A stretch of DNA of 64,000 nucleotides from Actinomycetospora callitridis (GCF_028737265.1 NZ_JAQZAK010000001.1:372001-436000); one strand, 5' to 3'; positions 29,187 to 37,346 are shown, numbered from the stretch's first letter. Made by a program: numbers and translations. The notes: generated by a model from the letters alone, not told the origin.

Positions 29187-29839
29187 GGGGTCTCCTCAGG
29201 GGTGGGCAGGGCGAGGGCGGCGGCGAGACGACGACGGGCGGCGGGGGTGCCGGTGACCTCGAGGTCCCCGGAAGCGGCGAGCTCCACCGCCCGCCGGGGG
29301 TCGCGGAGGGCGGCGAGCAGGACGCCCGGGTCGCCGCGCAGCACGACGTCGGGCGCGGCGTCGGGGTCGTCGACGGCTCCGGAGGGCCCGAGGCGAAGCT
29401 GCGCGACACCGCGGGCGCTCTCGCAGCGCAGGACGACGTCCTCGTCGAGCGCGTCGGGGCGCATCAGCAGCCGGACGGCGAGCGCGAGCCACCCCGGCCG
29501 GAACGCCAGGCCGTCGGAGTCGGCGGGGAGCCGGGTGACCCCGAAGCGGGCCAGCGCCGCGATCACCGGCTCGAGCTCGCGGCCCGCCGCGGTCAGCCGG
29601 TAGGTGCGTGCCCGCCCGTCCTGACCGGCCTGCTCCACCTGCTCGACGAGCCCGTCGTCCTCGAGCCGGCGAAGGCGGTCGGCGAGCATGTTCGTGGCGA
29701 TGCCCGGCAGGTCGCGGGCGAGCGCCCCGTGGCGTCGCGGCCCGGCGAGGAGCTCGCGGACCACCAGCAGCGTCCACCGGTCGCCGACGGTGTCGAGCGC
29801 GGTCGCGATCGCGCAGAACTGGTCGTACCGGCCGGCCAT
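29183..29839 (-). CDS. HxlR-type regulator with SCP2-like C-terminal domain
   Basis: 218-residue transcription factor. The N-terminal winged helix (residues ~8-100: CAIATALDTVGDRWTLLVVR, GIATNMLADRLRRLEDDGLV, YRLTAAGRELEPVIAALARF) is HxlR-like; the C-terminal ~100 residues (DALDEDVVLRCESARG... DVVLRGDPGVLLAAL) resemble an SCP2 sterol-carrier domain that may bind a hydrophobic effector. It starts ten bases downstream of the membrane-protein gene and overlaps the DUF1330 gene, so it is in one minus-strand operon with these. It probably regulates this operon. Confidence 0.87.
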   Translation of the reverse strand: MAGRYDQFCAIATALDTVGDRWTLLVVRELLAGPRRHGALARDLPGIATNMLADRLRRLEDDGLVEQVEQAGQDGRARTYRLTAAGRELEPVIAALARFGVTRLPADSDGLAFRPGWLALAVRLLMRPDALDEDVVLRCESARGVAQLRLGPSGAVDDPDAAPDVVLRGDPGVLLAALRDPRRAVELAASGDLEVTGTPAARRRLAAALALPTPEETP

Positions 29840-29849
29840 GGACAGGAGC

Positions 29850-30530
29850 CTAGGAACGCAGTCCCACCGGGCCCGCCACCGGGAGCCGCCCCAGGACGTG
29901 GAGGTGCACGGCGATCGACAGCGGCACGAGCGTGGTGGGGATCAGCGCGAGCGGGAGCGCCGTGAGCGCCACGGACGTCGTCGGGCCGCCCGCGAGCACG
30001 CCGAGCGGCCCCGGTGCCGACAGGAACCCGGTGCCCACCGCGACGACGAGGTCGACGATGCCGAGCACGTGGAACGCGCGGACCCCGCGGAGGTCGCCCC
30101 GACGGAGCCGGCGGGCGATCACGGGCGCGGCGAGCCCGATCGCGATGTCGCCCAGCCCGGCGGGCAGCGCGAACGCCGGCGGCAGCGTGCCGACCAGCCA
30201 CAGCACGACGAACACGCCGCCGACGACGCGGAACGTCTGCCCGGCGGTGAGGGCGACGAGGTCGACGCCGCTGCCGAGTCGTCGCAGGCCGAGCCACGTG
30301 AGCGCCACGGCGACGACGATCGTCGGGCCGATCCACGGCACGTCCTCGACGAACGCCCCGCCCACGGCGAGCGCGCCCGTGAGTGCCACCCAGGCCGCGA
30401 GGGCGGCGGCGGCGAGCGGGCGGGCCGCGCGGGGCAGGGCCGCGACGAACGTGCCGAGCAGGCCGAACACGCCGGCGAGGACGACGACCCAGGCCCAGAC
30501 GGGCACGACGGTCAGGGGAACGAGGTCCAC
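29850..30530 (-). CDS. hypothetical multi-pass membrane protein
   Basis: 226-residue integral membrane protein with about seven hydrophobic segments (PLTVVPVWAWVVVLAGVFGL; AAALAAWVALTGALAVGGAF; WIGPTIVVAVALTWLGL; TFRVVGGVFVVLWLVG and further). A conserved-looking loop AGLGDIAIGLAAP joins the middle helices. No family could be named. The GTG start has AGGAGA six bases upstream. It lies between the DUF3237 gene and the HxlR regulator in a probable four-gene operon. Confidence 0.75.
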   Translation of the reverse strand: MDLVPLTVVPVWAWVVVLAGVFGLLGTFVAALPRAARPLAAAALAAWVALTGALAVGGAFVEDVPWIGPTIVVAVALTWLGLRRLGSGVDLVALTAGQTFRVVGGVFVVLWLVGTLPPAFALPAGLGDIAIGLAAPVIARRLRRGDLRGVRAFHVLGIVDLVVAVGTGFLSAPGPLGVLAGGPTTSVALTALPLALIPTTLVPLSIAVHLHVLGRLPVAGPVGLRS

Positions 30531-30539
30531 GATGTCTCC

Positions 30540-31001
30540 TCAGCTCACGGCGTAGACGCGGTAGCGGATGCCGGTCAGCGCGATGTCGCACCAGGCGACG
30601 GTCGCGAGACCGTTGAGGTACGTGTGGGCCGGGGACGCGGTCTCGAAGAGCGGGTGGGTCCGCAGGTAGGCCTCGTCGGCGGTGACCCGTTCACCGGCGA
30701 GGAACCGCGCGGTGTGCTCGCCGAGCACGGCCCGCCCGGTGACCGAGAGCCCGATGTGGTCGCCCAGGTCGGTCCGCAGGACCGCGCGGACGTCGATCCG
30801 GCCGATGCCGTCGTCGCCGACCGAGAGCCAGTCCGCACTACCCGGCAGCACGTCGCCGGCGAGGCCGGGACCCTCGAACCGGCCGGACCGGGCGGCCAGC
30901 AGCATCCGCTGGCCACGGGGCGTGGCGAAATGGGGCACCGCCTCGAAGGTGATGTCCATGTCGAGCAGGTGCCGAAGGGGCACGGTCACATCGGGAGGCA
31001 T
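30540..31001 (-). CDS. DUF3237-like protein
   Basis: 153-residue soluble beta-rich protein resembling the DUF3237 (UPF0311) family: FEAVPHFATPRGQRMLLAAR, RFEGPGLAGDVLPGSADWLS, GIGRIDVRAVLRTDLGDHI and the C-terminal FETASPAHTYLNGLATV. Family members are of unknown function, many near aromatic catabolism genes. ATG 31001 has no good ribosome-binding site; an internal ATG 14 codons on (MDITFEAV) is an alternative and would shorten the protein. It is the first gene of the operon with the membrane protein, HxlR and DUF1330 genes, divergent from the 31089 gene across an AT-rich promoter region. Confidence 0.75.
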   Translation of the reverse strand: MPPDVTVPLRHLLDMDITFEAVPHFATPRGQRMLLAARSGRFEGPGLAGDVLPGSADWLSVGDDGIGRIDVRAVLRTDLGDHIGLSVTGRAVLGEHTARFLAGERVTADEAYLRTHPLFETASPAHTYLNGLATVAWCDIALTGIRYRVYAVS

Positions 31002-31088
31002 GGGGCGACCGTAGACAGAGTCGCTTGAAAAAAACAACTGAACTAGCCGTGCTTTGCCCGTCGCCCGAGGAGCGGGACGATCCCGGTC
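31002..31088. promoter_or_regulatory. divergent promoter region with AT-rich patch
   Basis: An 87-base spacer between the divergent genes at 31001 and 31089 with an unusually AT-rich patch (TTGAAAAAAACAACTGAA at 31025-31042). Promoters for both directions should lie here. No repeated operator was found. Confidence 0.4.
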
Positions 31089-31724
31089 ATGGCCGACACC
31101 CGTGCGCTGGCCCGCGAGGAGCGGGCGGAGTTCGCCGCGTTCCTCGCGACCCTCACGCCCGAGCAGTGGGACGCCCCGACGCTGTGCACCGCGTGGCGGG
31201 TCCGCGACGTCGTCGCGCACGTCATCGGGTACGACCTCGAAGGCATGACCGGGTTCGCGAGGACCCTCGTGCGCTCCGGCTTCTCTCCGGACGGGGCGAA
31301 CCAGCGCGTGGTCGAGGACCTGCGCGACCTCGATCCCCGCGGGCTGCTCGACCTCGTGCGCCGGTACGAGACGCCGGCGGGGCTGCCCGCGCGGTTCGGG
31401 AACCGGATCGCCCTCACGGACGGGGCGATCCACCAGCAGGACATCCGCCGCCCGCTCGGCCTACCGCGCGAGATCCCGCCGGAGCGGCTGCGGGCGGTCC
31501 TCGACTTCGCGATGGTCGCCGTGCCGATCCGGGCGTTCGTGCGGACCCGCGGCCTGCGTCTCGTCGCGACCGACCTCGACTGGTCGTCGGGGCGTGGCAC
31601 CGAGGTCCACGGTCCCGCCGAGGCACTGCTGATGGCGGCCTCGGGGCGCCCCGATGCGCTCGACGAGCTCGAGGGGCCGGGTCTCGGCGTCCTCGCGGGG
31701 CGCTGTCGACCGGGACGAGGCTGA
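31089..31724 (+). CDS. maleylpyruvate isomerase family protein (DinB/TIGR03083-like)
   Basis: 211-residue mycothiol-dependent-isomerase-like DinB superfamily protein: EERAEFAAFLATLTPEQWDA, TLCTAWRVRDVVAHVIGYD (metal-binding His), and QQDIRRPLGLPREIPPERL. This large actinobacterial family uses a helical bundle with a three-histidine metal site and often mycothiol; most members are uncharacterised. It is divergent from the DUF3237 operon. The third usual histidine is present as IHQQD. Specific substrate unknown. Confidence 0.84.
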   Translation: MADTRALAREERAEFAAFLATLTPEQWDAPTLCTAWRVRDVVAHVIGYDLEGMTGFARTLVRSGFSPDGANQRVVEDLRDLDPRGLLDLVRRYETPAGLPARFGNRIALTDGAIHQQDIRRPLGLPREIPPERLRAVLDFAMVAVPIRAFVRTRGLRLVATDLDWSSGRGTEVHGPAEALLMAASGRPDALDELEGPGLGVLAGRCRPGRG

Positions 31725-31921
31725 CCGGTTACCGAACGTGACATCGGGTGTCGGTGCGGATGCAGCTTTGTGATCTGCAACGATGCACCCGGTGGCCCGG
31801 CGCCGCGTGGTTCGCACTCCGTCGTCGCCGGGCCGCCCTCACTCTTCGGAGTGAACGTCTTCGAATTCTCTAACGCGTTGTGTGATCGAGTCGATCCGTC
31901 AGTTGCGAACCACGCAAGCTT

Positions 31922-31940
31922 GGTTGCCCTCAGGGCAACC
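31922..31940 (+). promoter_or_regulatory. 8-bp inverted repeat ahead of the VTVPGPT-protein gene
   Basis: GGTTGCCC, loop TCA, GGGCAACC. It lies 18 bases before the proposed GTG start (31959) and nine bases before the GGAG ribosome-binding site, in a region of lower GC than its surroundings (31725-31958). An operator for the downstream gene or a 5'-UTR hairpin is possible; a terminator is less likely as no gene ends just before. Confidence 0.5.
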
Positions 31941-31958
31941 CTGACCGACGGAGTCGAT

Positions 31959-32501
31959 GTGACCTCACGTCTCGACCAGTCCCCGCCGCACGCCCAGCCG
32001 GCCCCGGAGCCGAAGAAGCCGAAGGCCGGCCGCATCCTCGCGGTCCTCGCCGGGCTCTTCGCCGCCTACTTCATCGGCCTCGCCATGGGTACGTCGAACT
32101 CGACGGTGCAGGCCCAGCCGGTGGCCCAGCCTGCGCCGATCGTCACTACCCGCACGGTCACCGTGCCCGGGCCGACCGTCACCGTCCCCGGCCCCACCGT
32201 GACCGTCCCGGGCCCGACGGTCACCGTGCAGGCCTCGCCGCCCGCCTCCAGTAGCGCAACGACGCCTGCCGCCGGCACGAGCTTCTCGGCCGGGACCTAC
32301 GAGGTCGGCACAGAGATCCAGCCCGGCAATTACCGCACGAGCGGGTCCGACTGGTGCTACTGGGAGCGCCTGACGTCCAACGACGGCGAGTTCGACTCGA
32401 TCATCGCCAACGGCAACGAGGACGGCCCGAGTTCCGTGAGCATCAAGTCGAGCGATGCCTACGTGAAGTTCAGCGGGAACTGCACCTGGACGAAGCGCTG
32501 A
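31959..32501 (+). CDS. secreted/membrane-anchored protein with VTVPGPT repeats
   Basis: 180-residue protein. A basic N-terminus (PKKPKAG) leads into one membrane segment (RILAVLAGLFAAYFIGLAMG), then a Pro/Val-rich linker with VTVPGPT three times in perfect register, a Ser/Ala/Thr linker, and a C-terminal domain FSAGTYEVGTEIQPGNYRTS ... CYWERL ... FSGNCTW. The C-terminal domain, with two cysteines, recurs after such linkers in many actinobacterial exported proteins; its role is unknown. GTG 31959 has GGAG at 31950-31953; the frame is open from 31770 but that part looks non-coding. A 23-bp perfect hairpin follows immediately. Confidence 0.75.
   Translation: MTSRLDQSPPHAQPAPEPKKPKAGRILAVLAGLFAAYFIGLAMGTSNSTVQAQPVAQPAPIVTTRTVTVPGPTVTVPGPTVTVPGPTVTVQASPPASSSATTPAAGTSFSAGTYEVGTEIQPGNYRTSGSDWCYWERLTSNDGEFDSIIANGNEDGPSSVSIKSSDAYVKFSGNCTWTKR
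32157..32219 (+). repeat. three tandem 21-bp repeats encoding VTVPGPT
   Basis: Units 32157-32177, 32178-32198 and 32199-32219 differ only at synonymous positions (for example GTGCCCGGG, GTCCCCGGC, GTCCCGGGC); a partial fourth copy follows. Synonymous divergence shows selection on the peptide rather than recent slippage. Confidence 0.85.
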
Positions 32502-32506
32502 CCGAC

Positions 32507-32556
32507 GCCTCGTGCGTGATCTTCTGAGCAATAGCTCAGAAGATCACGCACGAGGC
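32507..32556. terminator. 23-bp perfect hairpin with AATA loop
   Basis: Left arm 32507-32529 and right arm 32534-32556 are exact reverse complements (ends GCCTCG...CGAGGC) around AATA. It starts six bases after the stop at 32501 and ends 17 bases before the ATG at 32574. There is no U-tract. It is an unusually long, perfect stem, acting as terminator and possibly mRNA stabiliser. Confidence 0.8.
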
Positions 32557-32573
32557 CGTTCTAGGCTCGCCTC

Positions 32574-33293
32574 ATGGACGTCCGCCTCTGGTTCGACCCG
32601 GTCTGCCCGTTCTGCTGGATGACCAGCAAGTGGCTGCGTCTGGCGGCCACCCAGCGCGACCTCGCCATCGAGTGGCGCTTCATCTCGCTGCGGCTGCTCA
32701 ACGCCGGCGTCGACTACGACGCGCAGTTCCCGCCGGAGTACGAGGCCGGGCACACGGCGGGGCTGCGGATGCTGCGGGTCGCGGCGCGGGTGCGCAAGGA
32801 GCACGGCGCGGAGGCTCTCGACCGCCTGCAGGAGGCGTTCGGCCACCACGTCTTCGAGCAGGAGCCGGTGCCCGACACCGCGAACGCGCGCGAGCGTCAG
32901 GGCTCCGAGGCGTTCGTCGCGGCGGTGCTGGCCACCGCCGGCCTGCCGACCACGCTCACCGAGGCCCTCGAGGACAGCACGTGGGACGAGGTCGTGCAGG
33001 CCGAGACCGACGAGGCCCTGGCGCTGACCGGGCGCGACGTCGGGACGCCGATCATCCAGGTCGACCCGCCCGACGGGCTGGCGTTCTTCGGGCCGGTGAT
33101 CAGTCGGATGCCCACCGAGGAGCAGGCGGGCGAGCTGTGGGACCACGCCGTCGGACTGGCCCGCTTCCCCGGCTTCGCCGAGCTCAAGCGCAGCCTGCGC
33201 GAGCAGCCGCAGCTGCCGTCGTTCGGCGTCTCCACCGACCAGGTCGGCATCACCGAGGACTGGCACGGCGGGAGCCGACGCCAGCACCGGTGA
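32574..33293 (+). CDS. DsbA family protein, mycothiol-dependent reductase type
   Basis: 239-residue cytoplasmic thioredoxin-fold protein of the DsbA/FrnE type. The active site is CPFC in VRLWFDPVCPFCWMTSKWL, followed by a helical insertion; the cis-proline loop is VGTPIIQV. It lacks a signal peptide. It resembles mycobacterial Rv2466c, a mycothiol-dependent reductase with CPWC (from memory). This gene suggests the host makes mycothiol. ATG 32574 sits 17 bases after the long hairpin. It faces the NYN gene with a shared terminator at 33308-33357. Confidence 0.86.
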   Translation: MDVRLWFDPVCPFCWMTSKWLRLAATQRDLAIEWRFISLRLLNAGVDYDAQFPPEYEAGHTAGLRMLRVAARVRKEHGAEALDRLQEAFGHHVFEQEPVPDTANARERQGSEAFVAAVLATAGLPTTLTEALEDSTWDEVVQAETDEALALTGRDVGTPIIQVDPPDGLAFFGPVISRMPTEEQAGELWDHAVGLARFPGFAELKRSLREQPQLPSFGVSTDQVGITEDWHGGSRRQHR

Positions 33294-33307
33294 GACGCGA
33301 GGGCTCC

Positions 33308-33357
33308 GCCACGTGAGTGATTCGGGTCGCCGGGACGACCCAGAGCACTCACGTGGC
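33308..33357. terminator. two-tier hairpin between convergent genes
   Basis: Outer 12-bp stem GCCACGTGAGTG / CACTCACGTGGC, a 4x4 internal loop, inner 6-bp stem GGGTCG/CGACCC and loop CCGGGA. It lies between the stops at 33293 (+) and 33372 (-). No U-tract; it reads equally on both strands. Confidence 0.75.
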
Positions 33358-33371
33358 CGGAGGCCATCAGC

Positions 33372-34472
33372 TCAGTACACCGACAGCTGGTAGTCGCCGC
33401 GCCCCTCGTCCCAGTCCATCGTCACGAGGTCGCGGGCGCGCGCGGCGCGGGCGAAGGACAGGAAGCCGTTGAACCCGTAGCGCTTCTCGGAGAAGCCGGG
33501 GTCGCGCTTGCGCATCTGGTCCTTGAGACCGGAGAGCTGGGGCGGCGCGCCCGCGGAGGCCTCCAGGTCGCGGACGGTGGTGGCGAACAGGGCGAACGCC
33601 TCGTCCTCGGCCGAGGTGTCCTCGGGGAACGACACCTCGGGGTCGCCGGCGGCGGTGCCTGGCGCGAGCGCGAGCACGCCCCGGCCCTCGAGGTGGCGCA
33701 GGAGCTCGCCGAAGCCGCGGAATCCCTGGTCGCCCTCGTCGAACGTGGGGTCCTTGCGGAGGATCGCGCGCTTGAGGGTCGACGCGCGGACGGGCCCGTC
33801 GGTGGCCCGCGCGAGGCCGGCGAGCGTGCTGGTCACGACCGCGGTGACGTCGGTGTCGGACCCGCCGGCCGTGGTCTCCTCGGCCGCCGGGGCCGCGACC
33901 GGCTCCGGCTCGACGGGCACCGGCTCGGCGGCGAGGGTGGCCGTCGCCGCGGCCGGACGTCGCCGCGAGGTCTTCGGGGGGACCGGACGGCCCTCGACCC
34001 CGGGCAGGCGGTCGTAGAACAGGAACTCGTCGCACGCGGCGGGGAGCAGCTTCGAGGTCGAGGACTGCACGCCGATGCCGATGACGCGCTTGTCCATCTC
34101 GCGCAGCTTGTGCATCAGCGGCGTGAAGTCGGAGTCGCCGGTGCCGATGGCGAACGTCGTGACGAACTCGCGCTCGTAGGCGAGCTCGATCGCGTCGACG
34201 GCCATCTTGATGTCGGCGGCGTTCTTGCGGGAGCCGCCGATGCGCTGTGGGATCTCGATGAGCTCGACCTGCGCGCGGGCCAGCAGCCGGCGGTCCTCGT
34301 CGAACGACGACCAGTCCGCGTACGCCCGCCGCGTCACCACACGACCGCGCTCGGCCAGCGCGTCGGCGACCGGCCCGAAGTCGAACGGGCTCACGCCGAG
34401 CCCGTCGCGGGCGCCGATGGCCAGGTTCTCGTAGTCGAGGAACAGGGCGATGCGTTCGTCCTCCGGGGCCAT
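33372..34472 (-). CDS. NYN-domain (PIN-like) protein with two OST-HTH/LOTUS domains
   Basis: 366-residue protein of the LabA/DUF88 type. The NYN nuclease-like domain spans residues ~5-155: RIALFLDYENLAIGARDG (first catalytic Asp), KNAADIKMAVDAIELAY and FAIGTGDSDFTPLMHKLREM, with the acidic residues that bind metal in PIN/NYN nucleases. After a Pro/Ala/Glu linker come two LOTUS-like repeats (RASTLKRAILRKDPTFDEGD... GFGELLRHLEGRGV; LSGLKDQMRKRDPGFSEKRY... GFLSFARAARARDLV), which bind RNA in eukaryotes. The role in actinobacteria is probably RNA cleavage or regulation. It begins 135 bases before nicX. Confidence 0.9.
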   Translation of the reverse strand: MAPEDERIALFLDYENLAIGARDGLGVSPFDFGPVADALAERGRVVTRRAYADWSSFDEDRRLLARAQVELIEIPQRIGGSRKNAADIKMAVDAIELAYEREFVTTFAIGTGDSDFTPLMHKLREMDKRVIGIGVQSSTSKLLPAACDEFLFYDRLPGVEGRPVPPKTSRRRPAAATATLAAEPVPVEPEPVAAPAAEETTAGGSDTDVTAVVTSTLAGLARATDGPVRASTLKRAILRKDPTFDEGDQGFRGFGELLRHLEGRGVLALAPGTAAGDPEVSFPEDTSAEDEAFALFATTVRDLEASAGAPPQLSGLKDQMRKRDPGFSEKRYGFNGFLSFARAARARDLVTMDWDEGRGDYQLSVY

Positions 34473-34556
34473 CGGGGCAGCCTAGGCCGCGGTCCCGGGA
34501 CGGACGCGTGGGCTCCGCCGTGCGGCCCCACCTCGATGACGATCCCGTTGCAGACC

Positions 34557-34588
34557 TTGCGTGCTCGGATAGTACGTGCTCGGATTGA
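34557..34588 (+). promoter_or_regulatory. 32-bp operator upstream of nicX
   Basis: Contains two direct 10-bp copies GTGCTCGGAT separated by AGTAC. It is the same as the element at 45391-45422 (other strand) except for one base and ends three bases before GGAGG of nicX. A shorter match (GATAGTACGTGC, then CCGGA) lies upstream of the marR gene. The best reading is a MarR-type operator of the nicotinate locus. Confidence 0.75.
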
Positions 34589-34606
34589 GCTGGAGGTGGT
34601 CGACCG

Positions 34607-35653
34607 ATGGACCAGAACCTGTTCAACGACATCTGCCTGCAGCAGCTCAAGCTCTCCGGGGTGCACGAGGGCGAGACCGTCGCCGTGCTGACCCGGGGCG
34701 CGGAGCGCGGGGAGTACGCCGACGCGTTCCTGTGGGCGGCGCAGCAGCTCGGGGCGGCGACCTTCCACCTGCGGCTGCCCCCGCCGGCGAGCGCGTCGGG
34801 CGCGTGGGCGGTCGGCGACTCCGGTCTGGGGGACATCCCGCTGGCGGTGGAGGCGCTGAAGTCGGTCGACATGCTCGTCGACTGCACCTTCCTGCTCTTC
34901 AGCCCCGAGCAGTTCGCGATCCAGGACGCGGGCACCCGCATCCTGACCGCGGTCGAGCCGCCGGAGCTGCTGGCCCGGTTGATGCCGACCACCGAGCTGC
35001 GCGAGCGCGTCGAGTACGGCGCGGACCTGCTGGCCAAGGCCTCGACGATGCGGATCACGAGCCCGGCCGGCACCGACGTCACCTACCGGCTCGGGGTCTA
35101 CCCGACGATGAGCGAGTACGGCTACACCGACACCCCCGGCCGCTGGGACCACTGGCCGGCGGCGTTCGTGTTCACCGGCGGCGCCGACGACGGTGTCGAC
35201 GGTCAGATCGTGCTCTCGCCCGGCGATGTGCTGCTGCCGTTCAACACCTACGTGCAGACCCCGGTGACGCTGACGATCGAGCAGGGCTTCATCCGCGACA
35301 TCCGCAGCCAAGATGGGGGTGTCAGCCTCGACGCGGACCTGTTGAGCTCCTACATCCAGAGCTTCGACGACCCGCGGGGCTACGGCATGTCCCACGTCGG
35401 CTGGGGTCTCGACGAGCGCGCGCACTGGCACGGGCTCACGCAGTTCGGTGGCGGCATGGGCATGGAGCTGCGCAGCTTCTACGGCAACGTCATGTTCTCG
35501 ATCGGCCCGAACAACGAGCTCGGCGGTCCGAACGACACCCCGTGCCACTTCGACATCCCAATGCGCGGCAACAGCCTCTACCTGGACGACGAGCTGATCG
35601 TGGACAAGGGTGGGCTGACGATTCCGGAGATGCGTCCCGCGGGGGTCCGATGA
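34607..35653 (+). CDS. nicX: 2,5-dihydroxypyridine 5,6-dioxygenase
   Basis: 348-residue iron-dependent, non-Rieske dioxygenase related to the M29 aminopeptidase fold; opens the ring of 2,5-dihydroxypyridine to N-formylmaleamate with O2. Iron ligands expected for NicX (His265, His318, Asp320 in Pseudomonas from memory) correspond to His263 in GMSHVGWGLDERAHW, His314 and Asp316 in TPCHFDIPMRG. GGAGGTGG precedes ATG 34607, directly after the shared operator. The maleate isomerase gene overlaps its stop as ATGA. The pathway is completed by nicD, nicF and nicC on the opposite strand. Confidence is high because motif and neighbours agree. Confidence 0.9.
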   Translation: MDQNLFNDICLQQLKLSGVHEGETVAVLTRGAERGEYADAFLWAAQQLGAATFHLRLPPPASASGAWAVGDSGLGDIPLAVEALKSVDMLVDCTFLLFSPEQFAIQDAGTRILTAVEPPELLARLMPTTELRERVEYGADLLAKASTMRITSPAGTDVTYRLGVYPTMSEYGYTDTPGRWDHWPAAFVFTGGADDGVDGQIVLSPGDVLLPFNTYVQTPVTLTIEQGFIRDIRSQDGGVSLDADLLSSYIQSFDDPRGYGMSHVGWGLDERAHWHGLTQFGGGMGMELRSFYGNVMFSIGPNNELGGPNDTPCHFDIPMRGNSLYLDDELIVDKGGLTIPEMRPAGVR

Positions 35654-36432
35654 CCGACCACCACATCGGCATGATCGTCCCGAGCTCCAACCTGACGATG
35701 GAGACCGAGCTGCCGCGGATGCTGGCGGCGCGGGAGCAGGCGATCCCGGAGGACCGGTTCGTCTTCCACGCCGCGCGGGCGCGCATGCAGCACGTGACCC
35801 CGGAGCAGCTCCAGGCGATGAACGCCCAGGCGGTCCGCGCGGCCACCGAGCTCGCGGACGCCCGCCCCGACGTCGTCGCCACCGCCTGTCTCGTGGCGAT
35901 CATGGCCCAGGGGCCGGGGTTCCACTGCACGGCGGAGGACGACATCACCGGCGCCCTGCGCGCCGAGGGCTCCGACGCCCCGGTGATCTCGTCGGCGGGC
36001 GCCCTGCTCTCGGGGCTCGCGGCGCTCGACGCGCGGCGGGTGGCGATCGTGACCCCGTACATGAAGCCGCTGACCGCCGCCGTGGTGGCGTACCTGGAGG
36101 ACGCCGGCATCGAGGTCGTCGACTCCCTGTCGCTCGAGGTGCCCGACAACCTCGCCGTCGCGCGCCTCGACCCGGCCGACCTGCGGGAGCACTACAAGAA
36201 GCTCGACCTGACGGGTGCCGACGCGCTCGTGCTCTCGTGCTGCGTGCAGATGCCCTCGCTGCCCGTGGTCCAGGCCGTGCAGGACGAGGTCGGCATCCCG
36301 GTGCTCTCCGCGGCCACGGCGACGACGTTCCGGATCCTCTCCGAGCTCGGCCTCTCCACCCACGTCCCCGGCGCGGGCGCGCTGCTCTCCGGCAGCGTCC
36401 GCGATCCGGGGGCCGTCACGCGCGTGGCCTGA
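35650..36432 (+). CDS. nicE: maleate cis-trans isomerase
   Basis: 260-residue Asp/Glu racemase superfamily enzyme that converts maleate to fumarate, the last step of nicotinate breakdown feeding the TCA cycle. The two catalytic cysteines are Cys80 (DVVATACLVAIM) and Cys197 or Cys198 (ALVLSCCVQMPSLP); SSNLTMETELPRM near the N-terminus binds the carboxylate. ATG 35650 overlaps the nicX stop as ATGA, so both are made together. A strong hairpin (36434-36494) ends the operon against the convergent nicD. Confidence 0.93.
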   Translation: MTDHHIGMIVPSSNLTMETELPRMLAAREQAIPEDRFVFHAARARMQHVTPEQLQAMNAQAVRAATELADARPDVVATACLVAIMAQGPGFHCTAEDDITGALRAEGSDAPVISSAGALLSGLAALDARRVAIVTPYMKPLTAAVVAYLEDAGIEVVDSLSLEVPDNLAVARLDPADLREHYKKLDLTGADALVLSCCVQMPSLPVVQAVQDEVGIPVLSAATATTFRILSELGLSTHVPGAGALLSGSVRDPGAVTRVA

Positions 36433-36433
36433 T

Positions 36434-36494
36434 CACGAGGGGCACGTTCCGCAGGACCGACCGGCGTCGGAGCCTGCGGAACGTGCCCGTCGTG
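36434..36494. terminator. long hairpin between nicE and nicD
   Basis: Main stem 36440-36455 with 36473-36488 (16 bp, GGGCACGTTCCGCAGG and its complement), a small inner stem CCGA/TCGG in the loop, and an outer CACGA/TCGTG extension. It separates the convergent operons and should stop transcription from both sides. Confidence 0.8.
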
Positions 36495-37346
36495 TCAGAG
36501 CAGCGAGTGCAGCGCGCCGCGCACGGTGGTGCGGGCGGCGGCGGGCTCGTCCCAGAAGACCATGTGGCCGGTGCCGGGGACCTCGACGACCGACGCCTCC
36601 GGGTTCGCCTTCGCGGCCTCCTCGGCGCCGGCGGCGGTGACGACCGGGCTGTCGCCGCCGTGGATCAGCACGGTCGGCGCGGGTACCGCGGGCCAGACGG
36701 CGAAGAAGTCGTCGGACTCGAAGCCCGCGTGCGTGGCGACGATCGCGTCGCGCGAGATCGAGCCCATCCAGCGCGCGCGCAGCTCCTGCTCGCGGCGGGG
36801 CCAGCGGGGCCAGGACGCGGCGACCTCGTCGGCGTCCGTGCCGCGGCGGGCCTGGTCGAGCTGGCCGAGGAAGGCCTCGAGCGTGGTGGGGTACGGCCCG
36901 CGCCCCGGGCCGCTCATCGGCGGGTCGACGAGCACCGTCGCGCGCAGGTCGAGGCGGGTGGCGGCGACGGCGGTGATCCGCGCGCCCATGGAGTGCCCGA
37001 GCACGAGCGGGCGGCCCAGCTCGAGGGCGTCGATCACCGCGGCGACGTCGCCGGCGTAGGTGTCGAGGTCCCAGGCGTCCCCGCTGTCGGACAGACCGCG
37101 ACCGCGGACGTCGAGGACGAGCGGCCGCACCAGGTCGATGAGCTCGCGGGCGACGAAGTCCATGGCGATCGCGGGGCTCGTGATGCCGGGGACGATCACC
37201 AGGGGGACGCCGTCGGCGGGGCCGTAGTCGAGGACGTGCAGGCGCACGTCCCCCGACCGCACCCAGCGGCTCACCGCCGGGACGTCGGCGAGGTCGGCCA
37301 GGGCCGGCTGGGTGAGGACGCGGGCGTCGGGGGACTCGAGGGTCAA
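36495..37346 (-). CDS. nicD: N-formylmaleamate deformylase (alpha/beta hydrolase)
   Basis: 283-residue alpha/beta hydrolase. The nucleophile elbow GHSMGA carries Ser119; the oxyanion region is VIVPGITSPAIAMD, and the catalytic His is in VEVPGTGHMVFWDEP near the C-terminus, with Asp in APTVLIHGGDSPVV. In nicotinate degradation this enzyme removes formate from N-formylmaleamate. The start is a TTG that overlaps the nicF stop (TTGA); alternative starts further in would lose the first strand. It is the last gene of the minus-strand operon. Assignment as NicD rests on family plus the complete neighbourhood. Confidence 0.85.
   Translation of the reverse strand: MTLESPDARVLTQPALADLADVPAVSRWVRSGDVRLHVLDYGPADGVPLVIVPGITSPAIAMDFVARELIDLVRPLVLDVRGRGLSDSGDAWDLDTYAGDVAAVIDALELGRPLVLGHSMGARITAVAATRLDLRATVLVDPPMSGPGRGPYPTTLEAFLGQLDQARRGTDADEVAASWPRWPRREQELRARWMGSISRDAIVATHAGFESDDFFAVWPAVPAPTVLIHGGDSPVVTAAGAEEAAKANPEASVVEVPGTGHMVFWDEPAAARTTVRGALHSLL

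Noticed and set aside
32157..32219. CRISPR-like or satellite repeat
   Set aside because: The 21-bp units are in frame, synonymous and lie inside a coding gene; no spacers are present.
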